Of a DNA stretch of 64,000 nt, positions 35,985 through 45,615 are shown piece by piece. Made by a program: the position numbers and the translations under genes. Under the pieces are notes generated by a model that saw only the letters and a list, made by a program, of their open reading frames with translations, was not told the origin of the DNA and made no database searches. The stretch comes from an uncultured Oscillospiraceae bacterium (GTDB lineage Bacteria > Bacillota > Clostridia > Oscillospirales > Ruminococcaceae), in NCBI GenBank assembly GCA_910577565.1, contig CAJTNJ010000006.1:1-64000 (forward strand), written 5' to 3'. How positions within the stretch are numbered: position 1 is the first letter of the stretch; each line of letters starts with the position of its first letter.

Positions 35985-36539
35985 TTAAAATGAAACATCA
36001 CTGATGAATTTTCTGTTTTGCCACAAATATATAATTCCGGACATCACAGTAATTATAGTTGTTATCAAAACCAATATATTTGATATTATATAAAGGTTGA
36101 TATTAAACGGCAACGAAGTTTCTATTAAGCAAAAAATGATTGTTATCATTTGAGATACCGTTTTTAGCTTACCCCAAAAATTTGCTGCGATAACCTTACC
36201 GTTTGAGCTTGCTACAAGCCTTAGGGAAGTAACCAAAAATTCTCTTGAAAGTATTATTATAACCAAAACGACATTTACAATTCCCAAATATAGCAGGCAA
36301 AGGAAAGCGGACATAACCAGTATTTTGTCAGCAAGCGGATCCATGAATTTGCCAAAGTTGGTTACCAAGTTATATTTTCTTGCAATTTTACCGTCAATTG
36401 CATCGGTTATTGAAGCAATAATAAATATTGCTAAAGCAATAACAAAGTAAATGGAGTTTTCATTTCCAACCATCATGAATAGAACAAAAAACGGTACTAG
36501 AAAAATCCTTGTTAATGTTAAAATATTAGCTATATTCAT
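35985..36539 (-). CDS. pgsA: CDP-diacylglycerol-glycerol-3-phosphate 3-phosphatidyltransferase
   Basis: PgsA makes phosphatidylglycerol phosphate in the membrane. The 184-residue protein has NILTLTRIFLVP at its N-terminus and the full CDP-alcohol phosphotransferase motif DAIDGKIARK followed by GKFMDPLADK, with five or six membrane helices. The ATG at 36539 has GGGGA 9 bases upstream; a TTG two codons earlier is also possible. It follows rimO by 19 bases, the pairing usual in Firmicutes. Confidence 0.94.
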   Translation of the reverse strand: MNIANILTLTRIFLVPFFVLFMMVGNENSIYFVIALAIFIIASITDAIDGKIARKYNLVTNFGKFMDPLADKILVMSAFLCLLYLGIVNVVLVIIILSREFLVTSLRLVASSNGKVIAANFWGKLKTVSQMITIIFCLIETSLPFNINLYIISNILVLITTIITVMSGIIYLWQNRKFISDVSF

Positions 36540-36558
36540 AAACAAAAATCCCCTTTAA

Positions 36559-37881
36559 TTATAAAACAGCTCTTCCAAACAGATCGCCATATTCACTTTT
36601 TTCAACTTTTACTTTAACTATTTCACCATTTTTTATTGGAACATTTGAACTAAAATAAACATTACAATCAATTTCAGGAGCATCGGCGATGCTTCTTCCG
36701 ACATAATAATTTTCGTTTTTTTTGTAGTCTATGATGACATCTATTGTTTTGTCAATAAATCTTTTGCACCTTTTCTCAACCAACTTTTCAGCTTCCAGCA
36801 TTATGGTATTAGCGCGTAAATTTTTTGTGTCAGTGTCAATTTGATTTGGCAAAAGTGCCGCAGCAGTGCCTTCTTCCTGAGAATATGCAAAACAACCAAG
36901 TCTATCAAAATCTGAATCTTTAACAAACTGCAAAAGTTCATTAAACTGCTCTTCGGTTTCACCGGGAAAACCGGCAATAAGGGTAGTTCTAAGCACGGCG
37001 TTTTTAAGAATGCGCCTTATTAGGAAAATTTTATCCTTTATCTGGTCACCCGTGGTTCGGCGATTCATTTTTTTTAGTATAGCATCATTTATATGTTGAA
37101 TTGGCAAATCCAGATAAGGCAGTATATTGTCTTCGCTTGCAATAGTATATAAAAGCTCTTCATCTATTCGTTCAGGATATGCATATAAAAATCTTATCCA
37201 CTTAAAGTCAAGTTTAGCAAGATTTTTAAGAAGTTGAGCCAATTTAAATTCAGAAGATATATCATAGTTGTAGTAGGTAGTGTCTTGTGCTACTAAAATA
37301 AGCTCTTTGACGCCATTTCGAACAAGCCACTTTGCTTCTTCCATTATATCTTCCATTTTTCGACTTCTATATGGCCCTCTAATTTTTGGTATAGCGCAAT
37401 AGGTGCAATTATTGTCGCACCCTTCTGCAATTTTTAAATAAGCATAGTGCTTTGGCGTAGTAAGCATTCTTTGATGATTAAGCCCCATTTTTAATTGATC
37501 GCCAAATTTTGTGATTTTTTTACCGTTTAATGATTTAATTATAGAATCTGCAATTAAATCGTTTGAACCAAAGCCCAAAACAACATCAACTTCCGGTATT
37601 TCCTTAATAATTTCATCTTTATATCTTTCGGCAAGACAACCTGTTACAATTATCGATTTGAGACCTTGATCTTTAAATTCTGCAAATTCCAAAATTGTAT
37701 CTATAGCTTCCTGTTTAGCGCTTTCAATAAACGCACATGTATTTATAATAACTACGTCTGCAAGTTCTTGATCTACTACAATTTGAAAGCGTTTGTCCTT
37801 CGAAATATAGCCAAGAAGATGTTCGGCATCAATTTGATTTTTAGGACAGCCAAGTGAAACCATACCAACTTTTATTGCCAT
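36559..37881 (-). CDS. rimO: Ribosomal protein S12 methylthiotransferase RimO
   Basis: RimO is a radical-SAM enzyme that adds a methylthio group to an Asp of ribosomal protein S12. The 440-residue protein has the N-terminal UPF0004 domain (MVSLGCPKNQIDAE, then NTCAFIESAKQEAI with cluster Cys, VTGCLAERY), the radical-SAM triad CDNNCTYCAIP, and a C-terminal TRAM domain. The SLGCPKN and family context separate it from MiaB. The start ATG at 37881 is 13 bases from GGAGGT, a little long; no better in-frame start has family support. Confidence 0.95.
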   Translation of the reverse strand: MAIKVGMVSLGCPKNQIDAEHLLGYISKDKRFQIVVDQELADVVIINTCAFIESAKQEAIDTILEFAEFKDQGLKSIIVTGCLAERYKDEIIKEIPEVDVVLGFGSNDLIADSIIKSLNGKKITKFGDQLKMGLNHQRMLTTPKHYAYLKIAEGCDNNCTYCAIPKIRGPYRSRKMEDIMEEAKWLVRNGVKELILVAQDTTYYNYDISSEFKLAQLLKNLAKLDFKWIRFLYAYPERIDEELLYTIASEDNILPYLDLPIQHINDAILKKMNRRTTGDQIKDKIFLIRRILKNAVLRTTLIAGFPGETEEQFNELLQFVKDSDFDRLGCFAYSQEEGTAAALLPNQIDTDTKNLRANTIMLEAEKLVEKRCKRFIDKTIDVIIDYKKNENYYVGRSIADAPEIDCNVYFSSNVPIKNGEIVKVKVEKSEYGDLFGRAVL

Positions 37882-37922
37882 ATTGATGTTTTTTACCTCC
37901 AACTAGCTTAGCTATCGTATTT

Positions 37923-38537
37923 TTAGTCATTTAGTTGCTTTGATAATATATCAATAGCCTTGTTTATATCGTCAAAACTGTGTCCTTGTCTTGCAAGAGA
38001 TAAAAACACCTTTTGCCTTGAATTTATATCACGAAGCTTATTTAAATATTTTTTATTTATAATTGAAATAATCTGATCAACAGTATCGACTTCTATTGTA
38101 TCTATAGCTTCAAGTGCAGTTTTTTGATCAATACCCTTAGCAGTTATCTCCCATAAAACTCGTTTTTTGCCACGACATTTTACTGAAATAAGCTTTTTAG
38201 CAAGATTTTTTGCATATTTAAAATCGTCAATTAGTCCTAGTTCTTCCATTCTATCGGCAGTGGAATTTGCAACCTTTTTTGACACATTTTTGCATAGTTT
38301 ATCTATAAGTTCTTTTTTTGAGTGATCGCGATATCCAAGCAAAAACAACGCTCTATCTTTTGCAAATTTTACTTCACCTGCAGACTTTAAATTTTCAATT
38401 TGCTCATCTGAGTAACAACCACCTTGTTTTATCTTAAAGGTAGCAAGGATATCTTCATGGAATAATCCCAAAAAATTATCATCTACAAATACACTGTAAT
38501 ATTTGCCTTTTTTTCTCTTTATGCATGTTATAGTCAT
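37923..38537 (-). CDS. recX: Regulatory protein RecX
   Basis: RecX modulates RecA filaments. The 204-residue protein has the family's three-helix repeats, with the segment YRDHSKKELIDKLCKN and the acidic, Arg/Lys-rich middle (LIDDFKYAKNLAKKL). It overlaps recA by one base, so it is translated from the same message. Gene order recA-recX-rimO-pgsA on this strand supports the call. Confidence 0.9.
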   Translation of the reverse strand: MTITCIKRKKGKYYSVFVDDNFLGLFHEDILATFKIKQGGCYSDEQIENLKSAGEVKFAKDRALFLLGYRDHSKKELIDKLCKNVSKKVANSTADRMEELGLIDDFKYAKNLAKKLISVKCRGKKRVLWEITAKGIDQKTALEAIDTIEVDTVDQIISIINKKYLNKLRDINSRQKVFLSLARQGHSFDDINKAIDILSKQLND

Positions 38538-39709
38538 TATTCAAAGTCGGCAGCATCAGGGGTTATGTCAAGCTTTGGCTCGCTGTTTAATTTATTGGCA
38601 GAAGCGGGAGTTGCAGCTTTTGCGGCTTTTTCTATAGCTTTGTCAGCAGCTTTCCTTAGTTTTTTTGATGATATGTCAATTTTGTGCATATTTTCTTTTA
38701 CAAGGTTTTCAATCTCTTTGCAAAGTTCTTCATGCTCTTCAAGATATAGTCTTGCATTATCACGACCTTGGCCAATGCGCTCTTGTTTATATGAAAACCA
38801 AGCACCACTTTTGTTTATAATATCAAGATCTACTGCCATATCCAAAATTTCACCTGCATATGATATTCCCACACCATAAAGAAGATCAAACTCTGCCTCT
38901 TTGAAAGGAGGTGCTACTTTATTTTTGCTTATCTTGCAGCGGGTTCTGTTACCTATAATCTTGCTTCCGTCTTTGATTGCTTCGCCGCGGCGAATATCCA
39001 TTCTAACAGAAGAATAAAATTTGAGTGCTCTACCGCCTGGTGTTGTTTCCGGATTACCATAAATAATGCCGATTTTTTCACGAATTTGGTTTATAAATAT
39101 GGCCGCACAGTTTGTTTTACTAATTATGCCAGTAAGTTTGCGCATAGCTTGCGACATAAGTCTTGCTTGAAGACCAATGCTTGCATCACCCATATCACCT
39201 TCAATTTCAGCTTTTGTGGTCATAGCAGCAACTGAGTCTAAAACTATTACATCAACTGCTCCAGATCGAACAAGTGTTTCTGTGATTTCCAGCGCTTGCT
39301 CTCCGGAATTTGGCTGCGATACCAAAAGGGAGTCAATGTCAACGCCGAGAATTTTTGCATATTTAGGGTCAAGAGCATGTTCAACATCGATAAAAGCTGC
39401 GGTTCCGCCGTTTTTTTGAGCTTGAGCGGCTACTGACAGAGCAACTGTTGTTTTACCCGAAGACTCAGGACCATAAATTTCAGTTATTCTTCCGCGTGGA
39501 ACACCGCCAATTCCAAGTGCAATGTCAAGACCTAAAGAACCGGTAGAAATTGCTTCGACGTCTAATGATTGATTGCTTCCAAGCAGCATAACTGCGCCTT
39601 TTCCAAAGTTCTTTTCAATCTGCTCAAGTGCTGTTTGAAGAGCTTTTTTCTTATCTGAAATTAAATCGCTTCTATCAAATTCTTTTTTTGCAGTTGCTTT
39701 TTTAGCCAT
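38537..39709 (-). CDS. recA: Recombinase RecA
   Basis: RecA forms the strand-exchange filament and triggers LexA cleavage. The 390-residue protein has Walker A GPESSGKTT (about residues 80-88), Walker B VIVLDSVAA, the L1/L2 loop region with QLARLMSQAMRKLTG-like sequence, and a Lys/Ala-rich C-terminal tail of about 35 residues that is longer than in E. coli. GGAG is found 8 bases before the ATG. It heads the recA-recX pair. Confidence 0.98.
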   Translation of the reverse strand: MAKKATAKKEFDRSDLISDKKKALQTALEQIEKNFGKGAVMLLGSNQSLDVEAISTGSLGLDIALGIGGVPRGRITEIYGPESSGKTTVALSVAAQAQKNGGTAAFIDVEHALDPKYAKILGVDIDSLLVSQPNSGEQALEITETLVRSGAVDVIVLDSVAAMTTKAEIEGDMGDASIGLQARLMSQAMRKLTGIISKTNCAAIFINQIREKIGIIYGNPETTPGGRALKFYSSVRMDIRRGEAIKDGSKIIGNRTRCKISKNKVAPPFKEAEFDLLYGVGISYAGEILDMAVDLDIINKSGAWFSYKQERIGQGRDNARLYLEEHEELCKEIENLVKENMHKIDISSKKLRKAADKAIEKAAKAATPASANKLNSEPKLDITPDAADFE

Positions 39710-39753
39710 TTTATATTCTCCTTCTTTAATTTTAAACGTTTATATTAAGTTTA

Positions 39754-40584
39754 TTATTCATTTTTGCCTGCAACAACTCGGCAAATACCAGTTAAATCGT
39801 CAATTGCTTTTATGTCTGAAAATGCATTTGCTTCCAAAAAACTGCTGACGGCATCTTTTTGGCCATAACCTATTTCAAATGCGATCCAACCACATTTTTT
39901 TAAAGATGATTTCCATATTTTTGGCAATATTCTAAAAAAGTCAAGACCATCTTCTCCACCATAAAGAGCTTTTTTTGGCTCATATTTTAATTCTTCTTGC
40001 AAATTTAACATATCATTTTTAGACAGATAAGGCGGGTTGCAGACAATTAAATCTATATCTTTAAAACCTTTAGCAAATTCATAATTTAAAACATCAGACT
40101 TTAATAAAGTAACATTATCTGAAAAATTTTCTAAATTTTTCTTTGCATATTTATATGCATCATCTGATATTTCAACTGCTGTAATATGTACATTCTTTTT
40201 ATTGTTTGCAATAGCAGCTGATATGCATCCGCTTCCGGCACATAGATCTAATATTTCACAACCATCATCACTAATTTTAGATAATGCAAACTCAACTAAA
40301 GTTTCAGTATCTTGCCTTGGAATCAAAACTCCTTTTCCAACCTTGATTGGTACACCATAAAATTCCCAATCATTGATTAAATACTGGAGTGGTTCGCTAC
40401 GCAAACGCCTATTTGCAAGCTCTATACATTCACTAGCTATTTTATCAGAAATTTCATTTTTCAGCAACCACTTTGACTTGGAAAGATTTAGTGCATGAGA
40501 AATAATCAAATCGGTTTCAAAGTGTCTATTTTCGTTTTCTTTTAGCATATCTAATAAAAGTTTTCTTAGCTCTTTTATTACCAC
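39754..40584 (-). CDS. prmC: Release factor glutamine N5-methyltransferase PrmC
   Basis: PrmC methylates the Gln of the GGQ motif in release factors. The 276-residue protein has an N-terminal helical domain, then LIPRQDTETLVEF, the SAM-binding segment ILDLCAGSGCISAA and the catalytic VCNPPYLS. It overlaps the DUF1385 gene by 7 bases. In many clostridia prfA follows; here recA does. Confidence 0.94.
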   Translation of the reverse strand: MVIKELRKLLLDMLKENENRHFETDLIISHALNLSKSKWLLKNEISDKIASECIELANRRLRSEPLQYLINDWEFYGVPIKVGKGVLIPRQDTETLVEFALSKISDDGCEILDLCAGSGCISAAIANNKKNVHITAVEISDDAYKYAKKNLENFSDNVTLLKSDVLNYEFAKGFKDIDLIVCNPPYLSKNDMLNLQEELKYEPKKALYGGEDGLDFFRILPKIWKSSLKKCGWIAFEIGYGQKDAVSSFLEANAFSDIKAIDDLTGICRVVAGKNE

Positions 40585-41513
40585 TTATCTTCCTCTTTGT
40601 TTTCAGGCATAACTTCATTAAATGCAACAATTGCTACTTCAATTTCTTTAACATCCGGCTCACGGGTAGTTAATCTTTGAAGCCATAATCCCGGTGCGGA
40701 TATAATCTTTGTAAATATATTATCATATTTACCAGCAATTCTTATCAACTCATAAGCAAGACCTATTACTATTGGCAAAAGGATTATTTTAAAAACAACG
40801 CGCATGAATAAATTATCCCATGTAACTACCGAGAAGACAATTATTGAAATAATAAGTACTATTAAAAGAAAGCTTGTGCCGCATCTTGGATGAAATCTTG
40901 TGAATTTTTTTACATTTTCTGGAGTAAGTTCATAATCTGCTTCGTAACAGGATATTGTTTTGTGTTCGGCTCCGTGGTATTCAAACGTTCTTTTAATATC
41001 CGAAAGCATTGATATGACAAATAAATATCCAATGAATATGATTATTTTAATTAGGCCTTCTATGAGTGCTTTGCCGAAGCTATTTAGATTAAGAAAGTTA
41101 TTTATCATTTTAACAATTAAAGAAGGCAAAAACATAAATAGTATGATTGCAGCAGCAAACCCTAAAACAGTTCCGATAATGCTTGCAACTTTAAATATTT
41201 TGTCACCGAGCTTTTGTTCGACAAAACCTGGTTCGCTTTCATTATCGTCTTCGTAAATTCCGGCTTTTTGAGCGGATTTCATAAGACATTTATATCCTAA
41301 AATAAGTGAGGATATCAGATTAACTACTCCGCGCAAGATTGGGATTTTTCTATACCACTTTGGGTGAACAATGCTGTCAACTTTCCAGCTTTCAATGTCA
41401 ATTTCGCCATTTGGGATGCGAACTGCCATAGAAACTTTGTCAAGTCCCCTCATCATGACACCTTCAATTAGCGCTTGTCCGCCTATTTTGCTTTTTCTTT
41501 TTTCTTTAGCCAT
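40578..41513 (-). CDS. DUF1385 membrane protein
   Basis: The 311-residue protein starts with the family signature KIGGQALIEGVMMRG and has three to four membrane helices, an HGAEHKTI motif at about residue 178 and the segment TRFHPRCGTSF. These His and Cys motifs suggest metal binding. The function is unknown; the gene is conserved next to prmC/prfA in Firmicutes, as here. Confidence 0.9.
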   Translation of the reverse strand: MAKEKRKSKIGGQALIEGVMMRGLDKVSMAVRIPNGEIDIESWKVDSIVHPKWYRKIPILRGVVNLISSLILGYKCLMKSAQKAGIYEDDNESEPGFVEQKLGDKIFKVASIIGTVLGFAAAIILFMFLPSLIVKMINNFLNLNSFGKALIEGLIKIIIFIGYLFVISMLSDIKRTFEYHGAEHKTISCYEADYELTPENVKKFTRFHPRCGTSFLLIVLIISIIVFSVVTWDNLFMRVVFKIILLPIVIGLAYELIRIAGKYDNIFTKIISAPGLWLQRLTTREPDVKEIEVAIVAFNEVMPENKEEDKW

Positions 41514-41560
41514 AATTTAATCCTTTCATTCATTATGCAATTAATGTTTATTTTTTTATA

Positions 41561-43003
41561 TTAGTCTTTTGGAAACTCTTCTATTGTTTGTTCTTCGGAA
41601 CCAAAATATAGAGGTAGTTCAATTGTGACAAGAGTTCCTTTACCTTCTATGCTATCAATTGTAAATTTTCCATCATGCATTTTTATAATTTCTTCTACAA
41701 CTGCAAGTCCTATCCCAGATCCACGTCTTGTATTGTTAGCTTTATAAAATTTTTCAGTTACATGAGGAAGATCTTTTTTTGCTATGCCCAAACCATTGTC
41801 TTCAATTATTACCTTAGCGGTTTTGTCATCAACACTTGCTTTAACAATAACGGTATCTCCTGGGTCAGAATATTTAAGTGCATTATCTATTACATTTATA
41901 AAGACTTGTCTTATTCTGTTTTTATCGCCAAAAATTGTTGGGATAGTATCTTGTTCTTCATAAATCAGAGTTTTTTCATCTCTCATTGCAAAATCGGTAT
42001 ATATAAGGACGGCTTCTTCTAATTCCGCAAAAAGATCCATTTTGTCTTTAATGAGTTTAAAGCGCCCGTTTTGAATTCTTGAAAAATCAAGCAATTCTTC
42101 AACCATGTCTGAAAGCCTCTCAGTTTCCTTTGCAATTACACGCATGCCTCTGTGCAGAGTTTCCCTATCATCAGGGCCAACACTCACTATCGTTTCGCTC
42201 CAACCTTGGATAGCAGTAAGGGGAGTTCTTAGTTCGTGAGAAACTGAGGATATGAATTCGTTTTTTAAGTGTTCTGAATTTGAAAGTTCATCGGCCATAT
42301 AGTTTATCGATTCACAAAGTTCTCCTACTTCATCATTAAAGTGTTTTTTTATACGCACACTCATGTCTCCGGCTGCTATTTCTCTAATTGCAGTGCTAAT
42401 TTCGCGAACCGGTTTAACAAATGAGTTAACGAAGAATGAACCTGAGATAATAACGAATGAAAGAGCGATTAAACTTACTATTATGATAATTAATATTATG
42501 CGAAATATCAAAGAATCTATCTCTTCAAGTGACACCATATATCGTATAGCTGAAAATTCGTTGTTAGTAACCGTAACTATTTTTGTGTATGTCATAACAT
42601 GTTCACCGTTACTTAGATGACCCACGTATAAAGAATATAGATCAGCCGAAGAGAGCGCTTCGTTATAATCCGGTAGATTATTAACACCTTCTACTAAAAA
42701 TCCACCTGAAGTCGCAGCAACATTCCCTGAAAAATCCAAACCCATGGCTACCATTTTTTCAGAATTGGAAAAGTTTTCAATAAGACTTCTTATTTCGTTG
42801 TTCATATTTTTAGACATATTCGTTGATGTGGTTTGCATAAGGTGGGCGTTGGTGGTTGCACATGACGCAAGAGACTGCTCAGCATAGTTATAATAATATA
42901 CTTGGATGCTAATAGCAAAAACAATATTGACTATAAGCAATATAATTACAATAACAGCTAAAGTGGTCAAAATCCAGCGCGATGTAATGCTTTTAATTTT
43001 CAA
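41561..43003 (-). CDS. Two-component sensor histidine kinase
   Basis: The 480-residue protein has membrane helices at about 10-32 and 166-190 around an extracellular sensor of about 130 residues, a HAMP domain, the HisKA domain with the phospho-acceptor His in SVSHELRTPL (about residue 255), and a C-terminal ATPase domain with DNALKYS (N box), EDNGLGIAKKD (G1) and RRGSGIGLAVV (G2). It pairs with the response regulator gene 59 bases upstream. The architecture resembles WalK/PhoR-type kinases without a PAS domain; the signal is unknown. Confidence 0.93.
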   Translation of the reverse strand: MKIKSITSRWILTTLAVIVIILLIVNIVFAISIQVYYYNYAEQSLASCATTNAHLMQTTSTNMSKNMNNEIRSLIENFSNSEKMVAMGLDFSGNVAATSGGFLVEGVNNLPDYNEALSSADLYSLYVGHLSNGEHVMTYTKIVTVTNNEFSAIRYMVSLEEIDSLIFRIILIIIIVSLIALSFVIISGSFFVNSFVKPVREISTAIREIAAGDMSVRIKKHFNDEVGELCESINYMADELSNSEHLKNEFISSVSHELRTPLTAIQGWSETIVSVGPDDRETLHRGMRVIAKETERLSDMVEELLDFSRIQNGRFKLIKDKMDLFAELEEAVLIYTDFAMRDEKTLIYEEQDTIPTIFGDKNRIRQVFINVIDNALKYSDPGDTVIVKASVDDKTAKVIIEDNGLGIAKKDLPHVTEKFYKANNTRRGSGIGLAVVEEIIKMHDGKFTIDSIEGKGTLVTIELPLYFGSEEQTIEEFPKD

Positions 43004-43062
43004 ATGTGCTCACCTTTGCCTTTAAATTTACACATACGCTTTAAATTATCATTGCAAAACAT

Positions 43063-43764
43063 TTAGTTTTTAATTCCCCACTTATACCCATAGCCCCAGA
43101 CTGTTTGTATAAAGGTTGGTAAAGATGGATTATCTTCAATTTTCATTCTAAGGCGCCTTATGTTAACATCAACTATTTTTATATCGCCGAAATAATCTTT
43201 ACTCCAAATTTTATTTAGAATTTGTGCTCTTTCAAGAGCAACATCAGGATTGCTTAAAAAAAGATCCATTAGTTGATATTCAACTTGAGTAAGCTCGATT
43301 ATCTCTCCATTTTTGGTAAGCATGCGACTTTTTTTATTAAACTCAAAAGGTCCCGATTTAATTGATTCGGTATTTTTAGGACTACTATTTGACATGTTAA
43401 CTCTGCGGTGAATTGCGTCTACTCTGGCTACGAGTTCAGAGGGCGAAAAAGGTTTTGCAATATAATCATCAGCACCAAGCATTAAACCTCTTACTTTATC
43501 CATCTCCTGAGTTTTAGCGGTTAGCATAATTATGCCTATTGTATTGCTCTTTTTACGCAGTTGTTTGCATACTTCAAATCCATCAATTCCAGGCATCATT
43601 ATATCAAGTATCGCAATATCAAAACCACCGTTAGATTCATCAAAAGCCTTAAGAGCATCTTCGCCATTTGATACATCAACCACATTATATCCTGATCTTT
43701 TTAAATTAATTACCACAAAGTCGCGTATTGCCTCTTCATCTTCGCATACAAGAATTCTTTTCAT
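43063..43764 (-). CDS. OmpR-family response regulator
   Basis: The 233-residue protein has a receiver domain with the acidic pair EDE near residue 8, the phospho-acceptor Asp in LDIMMPGIDG and the Lys in YIAKPFSP, then a winged-helix DNA-binding domain ending in QTVWGYGYKW. The ATG at 43764 was chosen because GGAGG lies 7 bases before it. It precedes the sensor kinase gene, its likely partner. Confidence 0.94.
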   Translation of the reverse strand: MKRILVCEDEEAIRDFVVINLKRSGYNVVDVSNGEDALKAFDESNGGFDIAILDIMMPGIDGFEVCKQLRKKSNTIGIIMLTAKTQEMDKVRGLMLGADDYIAKPFSPSELVARVDAIHRRVNMSNSSPKNTESIKSGPFEFNKKSRMLTKNGEIIELTQVEYQLMDLFLSNPDVALERAQILNKIWSKDYFGDIKIVDVNIRRLRMKIEDNPSLPTFIQTVWGYGYKWGIKN

Positions 43765-43844
43765 TAAATTTTCCTCCAAAAAAGGCTTGAATTTTATTTT
43801 AACATAGGGTTATATATTTCATAATTAATTATAATAATATTTAT

Positions 43845-45248
43845 TTATTTATCTTTACTATTGATGTTAGAATTAATATACATTGTAAAGAATTGGTTTT
43901 TTACTTGATCCGGAGATATGGAAAGGGTTGGATCGGTAAGAGGATTAACTGTGCTTAAGTTTGCGAGGTATAGTATAGGCCCATCTGTTCTTACCACAAA
44001 ATAATTGAACGGTATATTGTTTTTGTTGTTTTGGGAATCTATTCTAAGGCGCAAAAGTTTTTCTTTGTCATTTTCGAGTGAATTATGATAAACAAAGAAT
44101 TCTATTTCATCGTTTTGATATAGATTTTTAGCACTTACTTTTCCTTCCCAATGTTTAGGTAAAGTAATCCCAAAACCTTGGGAATAGTTTACATAAGTCG
44201 TTATATCATCTACAAGCTTTCCATTTTGAAACTTGCGCCAGTTTGTGATATAAATAGGTGATGTACTGTTTTGATCATAACCTGGGAACAGTTTAGTGTG
44301 TGGAATTTCAATAGTTCCATTTTTATTAATATCGTAAGAAATCGGAACTTGGTATCTTATAGTCTGATCTATCATATTGTTTTCAAGGATGATATTTTTA
44401 AGACTATCATTTTCATAAATTAATACCTCAGTACCATAAGTCGTTTTGGTTATTTGTTCATCAATAAATAAAGTTGGTTTACCAAAGGAATTATGATCAA
44501 AACTTATATTTGTATAATTTATTATGTTTCCGCTCATTTGGGTTTCACCCCAAAGAGCAATATGATCATTTGAAATTGAGTTAATTACAGCCGACGTGAT
44601 GTAGTGAGAATTTTTTGTTTTATCTATAATTGAATAATTTTTTGAATTGTTAGTTTCTTTTTCATAGTGACCAATGGTTATTAGTTCATTAATGCCATCT
44701 TCATTTATATCACAAACTTCCATAGCTTGATATTCACCAGCATAAAGTATATGAAAGTTATCTATATTGAAATTATATATACAATAATTTTTTTGAGTTT
44801 GCTGTTCTGATGAATATCCTACGATTAGATAATTGTAGATGTTAGATTCGTCTTTTAAAAACATTACCTTGTCTACTTTTTCACCATCACAAGGCAAATC
44901 CCAATTACAAGTCCAGTTACCATTTAATTCACTAAACACTCCCATTCTAAGGCCCGTGCCACTTAGTGTTTCTTGAACACCACTTTTATAAAAAGCTATT
45001 GCTTGTTTTAAGCTATCATTATAATTTTGTAAAATAATGGATGATCTATATTCACCTGATTGAGGAGATTGAAGCGAAATTTTATCACCTTGATGTACCG
45101 ATGATTTTAAGGCATTATAAATTGCAGTATATTCTCCAGAAAAGTTTGGAGGTCGAAGCAGTGCATCGCTGTCATTAAACTGACTACATCCTGATAAGTT
45201 CAAGCAAATAGACAAAGTTAATATAGCAATAATTAGTTTTTTTAACAT
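43845..45248 (-). CDS. Predicted lipoprotein of unknown function
   Basis: The 467-residue protein has a lipoprotein signal with lipobox LSGC at about residues 16-19, so it should be anchored outside the membrane. Two short Asp/Asn-rich segments, EVCDINEDGINELI and YDINKNGTIEI, resemble the calcium-binding loops of FG-GAP/VCBS repeats, consistent with a beta-propeller-like body. The ATG has GGGGGAG upstream. It is the first gene of the leftward unit that continues with the response regulator 80 bases later, so it may be a sensor partner or target of that system. The family is not recognised with certainty. Confidence 0.75.
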   Translation of the reverse strand: MLKKLIIAILTLSICLNLSGCSQFNDSDALLRPPNFSGEYTAIYNALKSSVHQGDKISLQSPQSGEYRSSIILQNYNDSLKQAIAFYKSGVQETLSGTGLRMGVFSELNGNWTCNWDLPCDGEKVDKVMFLKDESNIYNYLIVGYSSEQQTQKNYCIYNFNIDNFHILYAGEYQAMEVCDINEDGINELITIGHYEKETNNSKNYSIIDKTKNSHYITSAVINSISNDHIALWGETQMSGNIINYTNISFDHNSFGKPTLFIDEQITKTTYGTEVLIYENDSLKNIILENNMIDQTIRYQVPISYDINKNGTIEIPHTKLFPGYDQNSTSPIYITNWRKFQNGKLVDDITTYVNYSQGFGITLPKHWEGKVSAKNLYQNDEIEFFVYHNSLENDKEKLLRLRIDSQNNKNNIPFNYFVVRTDGPILYLANLSTVNPLTDPTLSISPDQVKNQFFTMYINSNINSKDK

Positions 45249-45363
45249 ACACTCCCCCAAAGATAAATATAAATTTACTTAATTATAATTATATCACAAA
45301 GCATGATTTTTTGCAATTTATAGGAGAATGTCCAAATAAAATATAACATGATATAATATATCT

Positions 45364-45483
45364 ATGGGAAAGATAAAATGTCCGAAATAGGGAAAACGAA
45401 AAAATATGGAAAGCGGGAAAGTCAAAAGAGGAACAAGTATTATAATTGTAAGAAATGCAAAAGAAAGTTCATAACAGAAGTTA
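45364..45483 (+). pseudogene. Remnant of a zinc-ribbon transposase N-terminus
   Basis: A short stretch reads KCPK, then after a one-base gap GKTKKYGKRE and YYNCKKCKRKFITE. This is the CPxC-x(n)-G-x-R-Y-x-C-x2-C-x-K-x-F zinc ribbon found at the start of IS1-like and IS1595-like transposases. Nothing of the catalytic part follows in frame. It is decayed and separate from the IS5-like remnant downstream. Confidence 0.5.
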
Positions 45484-45615
45484 AGGCAACATCGAACAAA
45501 AGATTGCAAATAGAGGTTAATTGATATAGAATAAAAGCATGAATAAACAAATAAGTCTGTCATATAAGGAAAAAGAAAAAAATATTTTTAAAAAGGATTA
45601 AGAAAATTATACTGT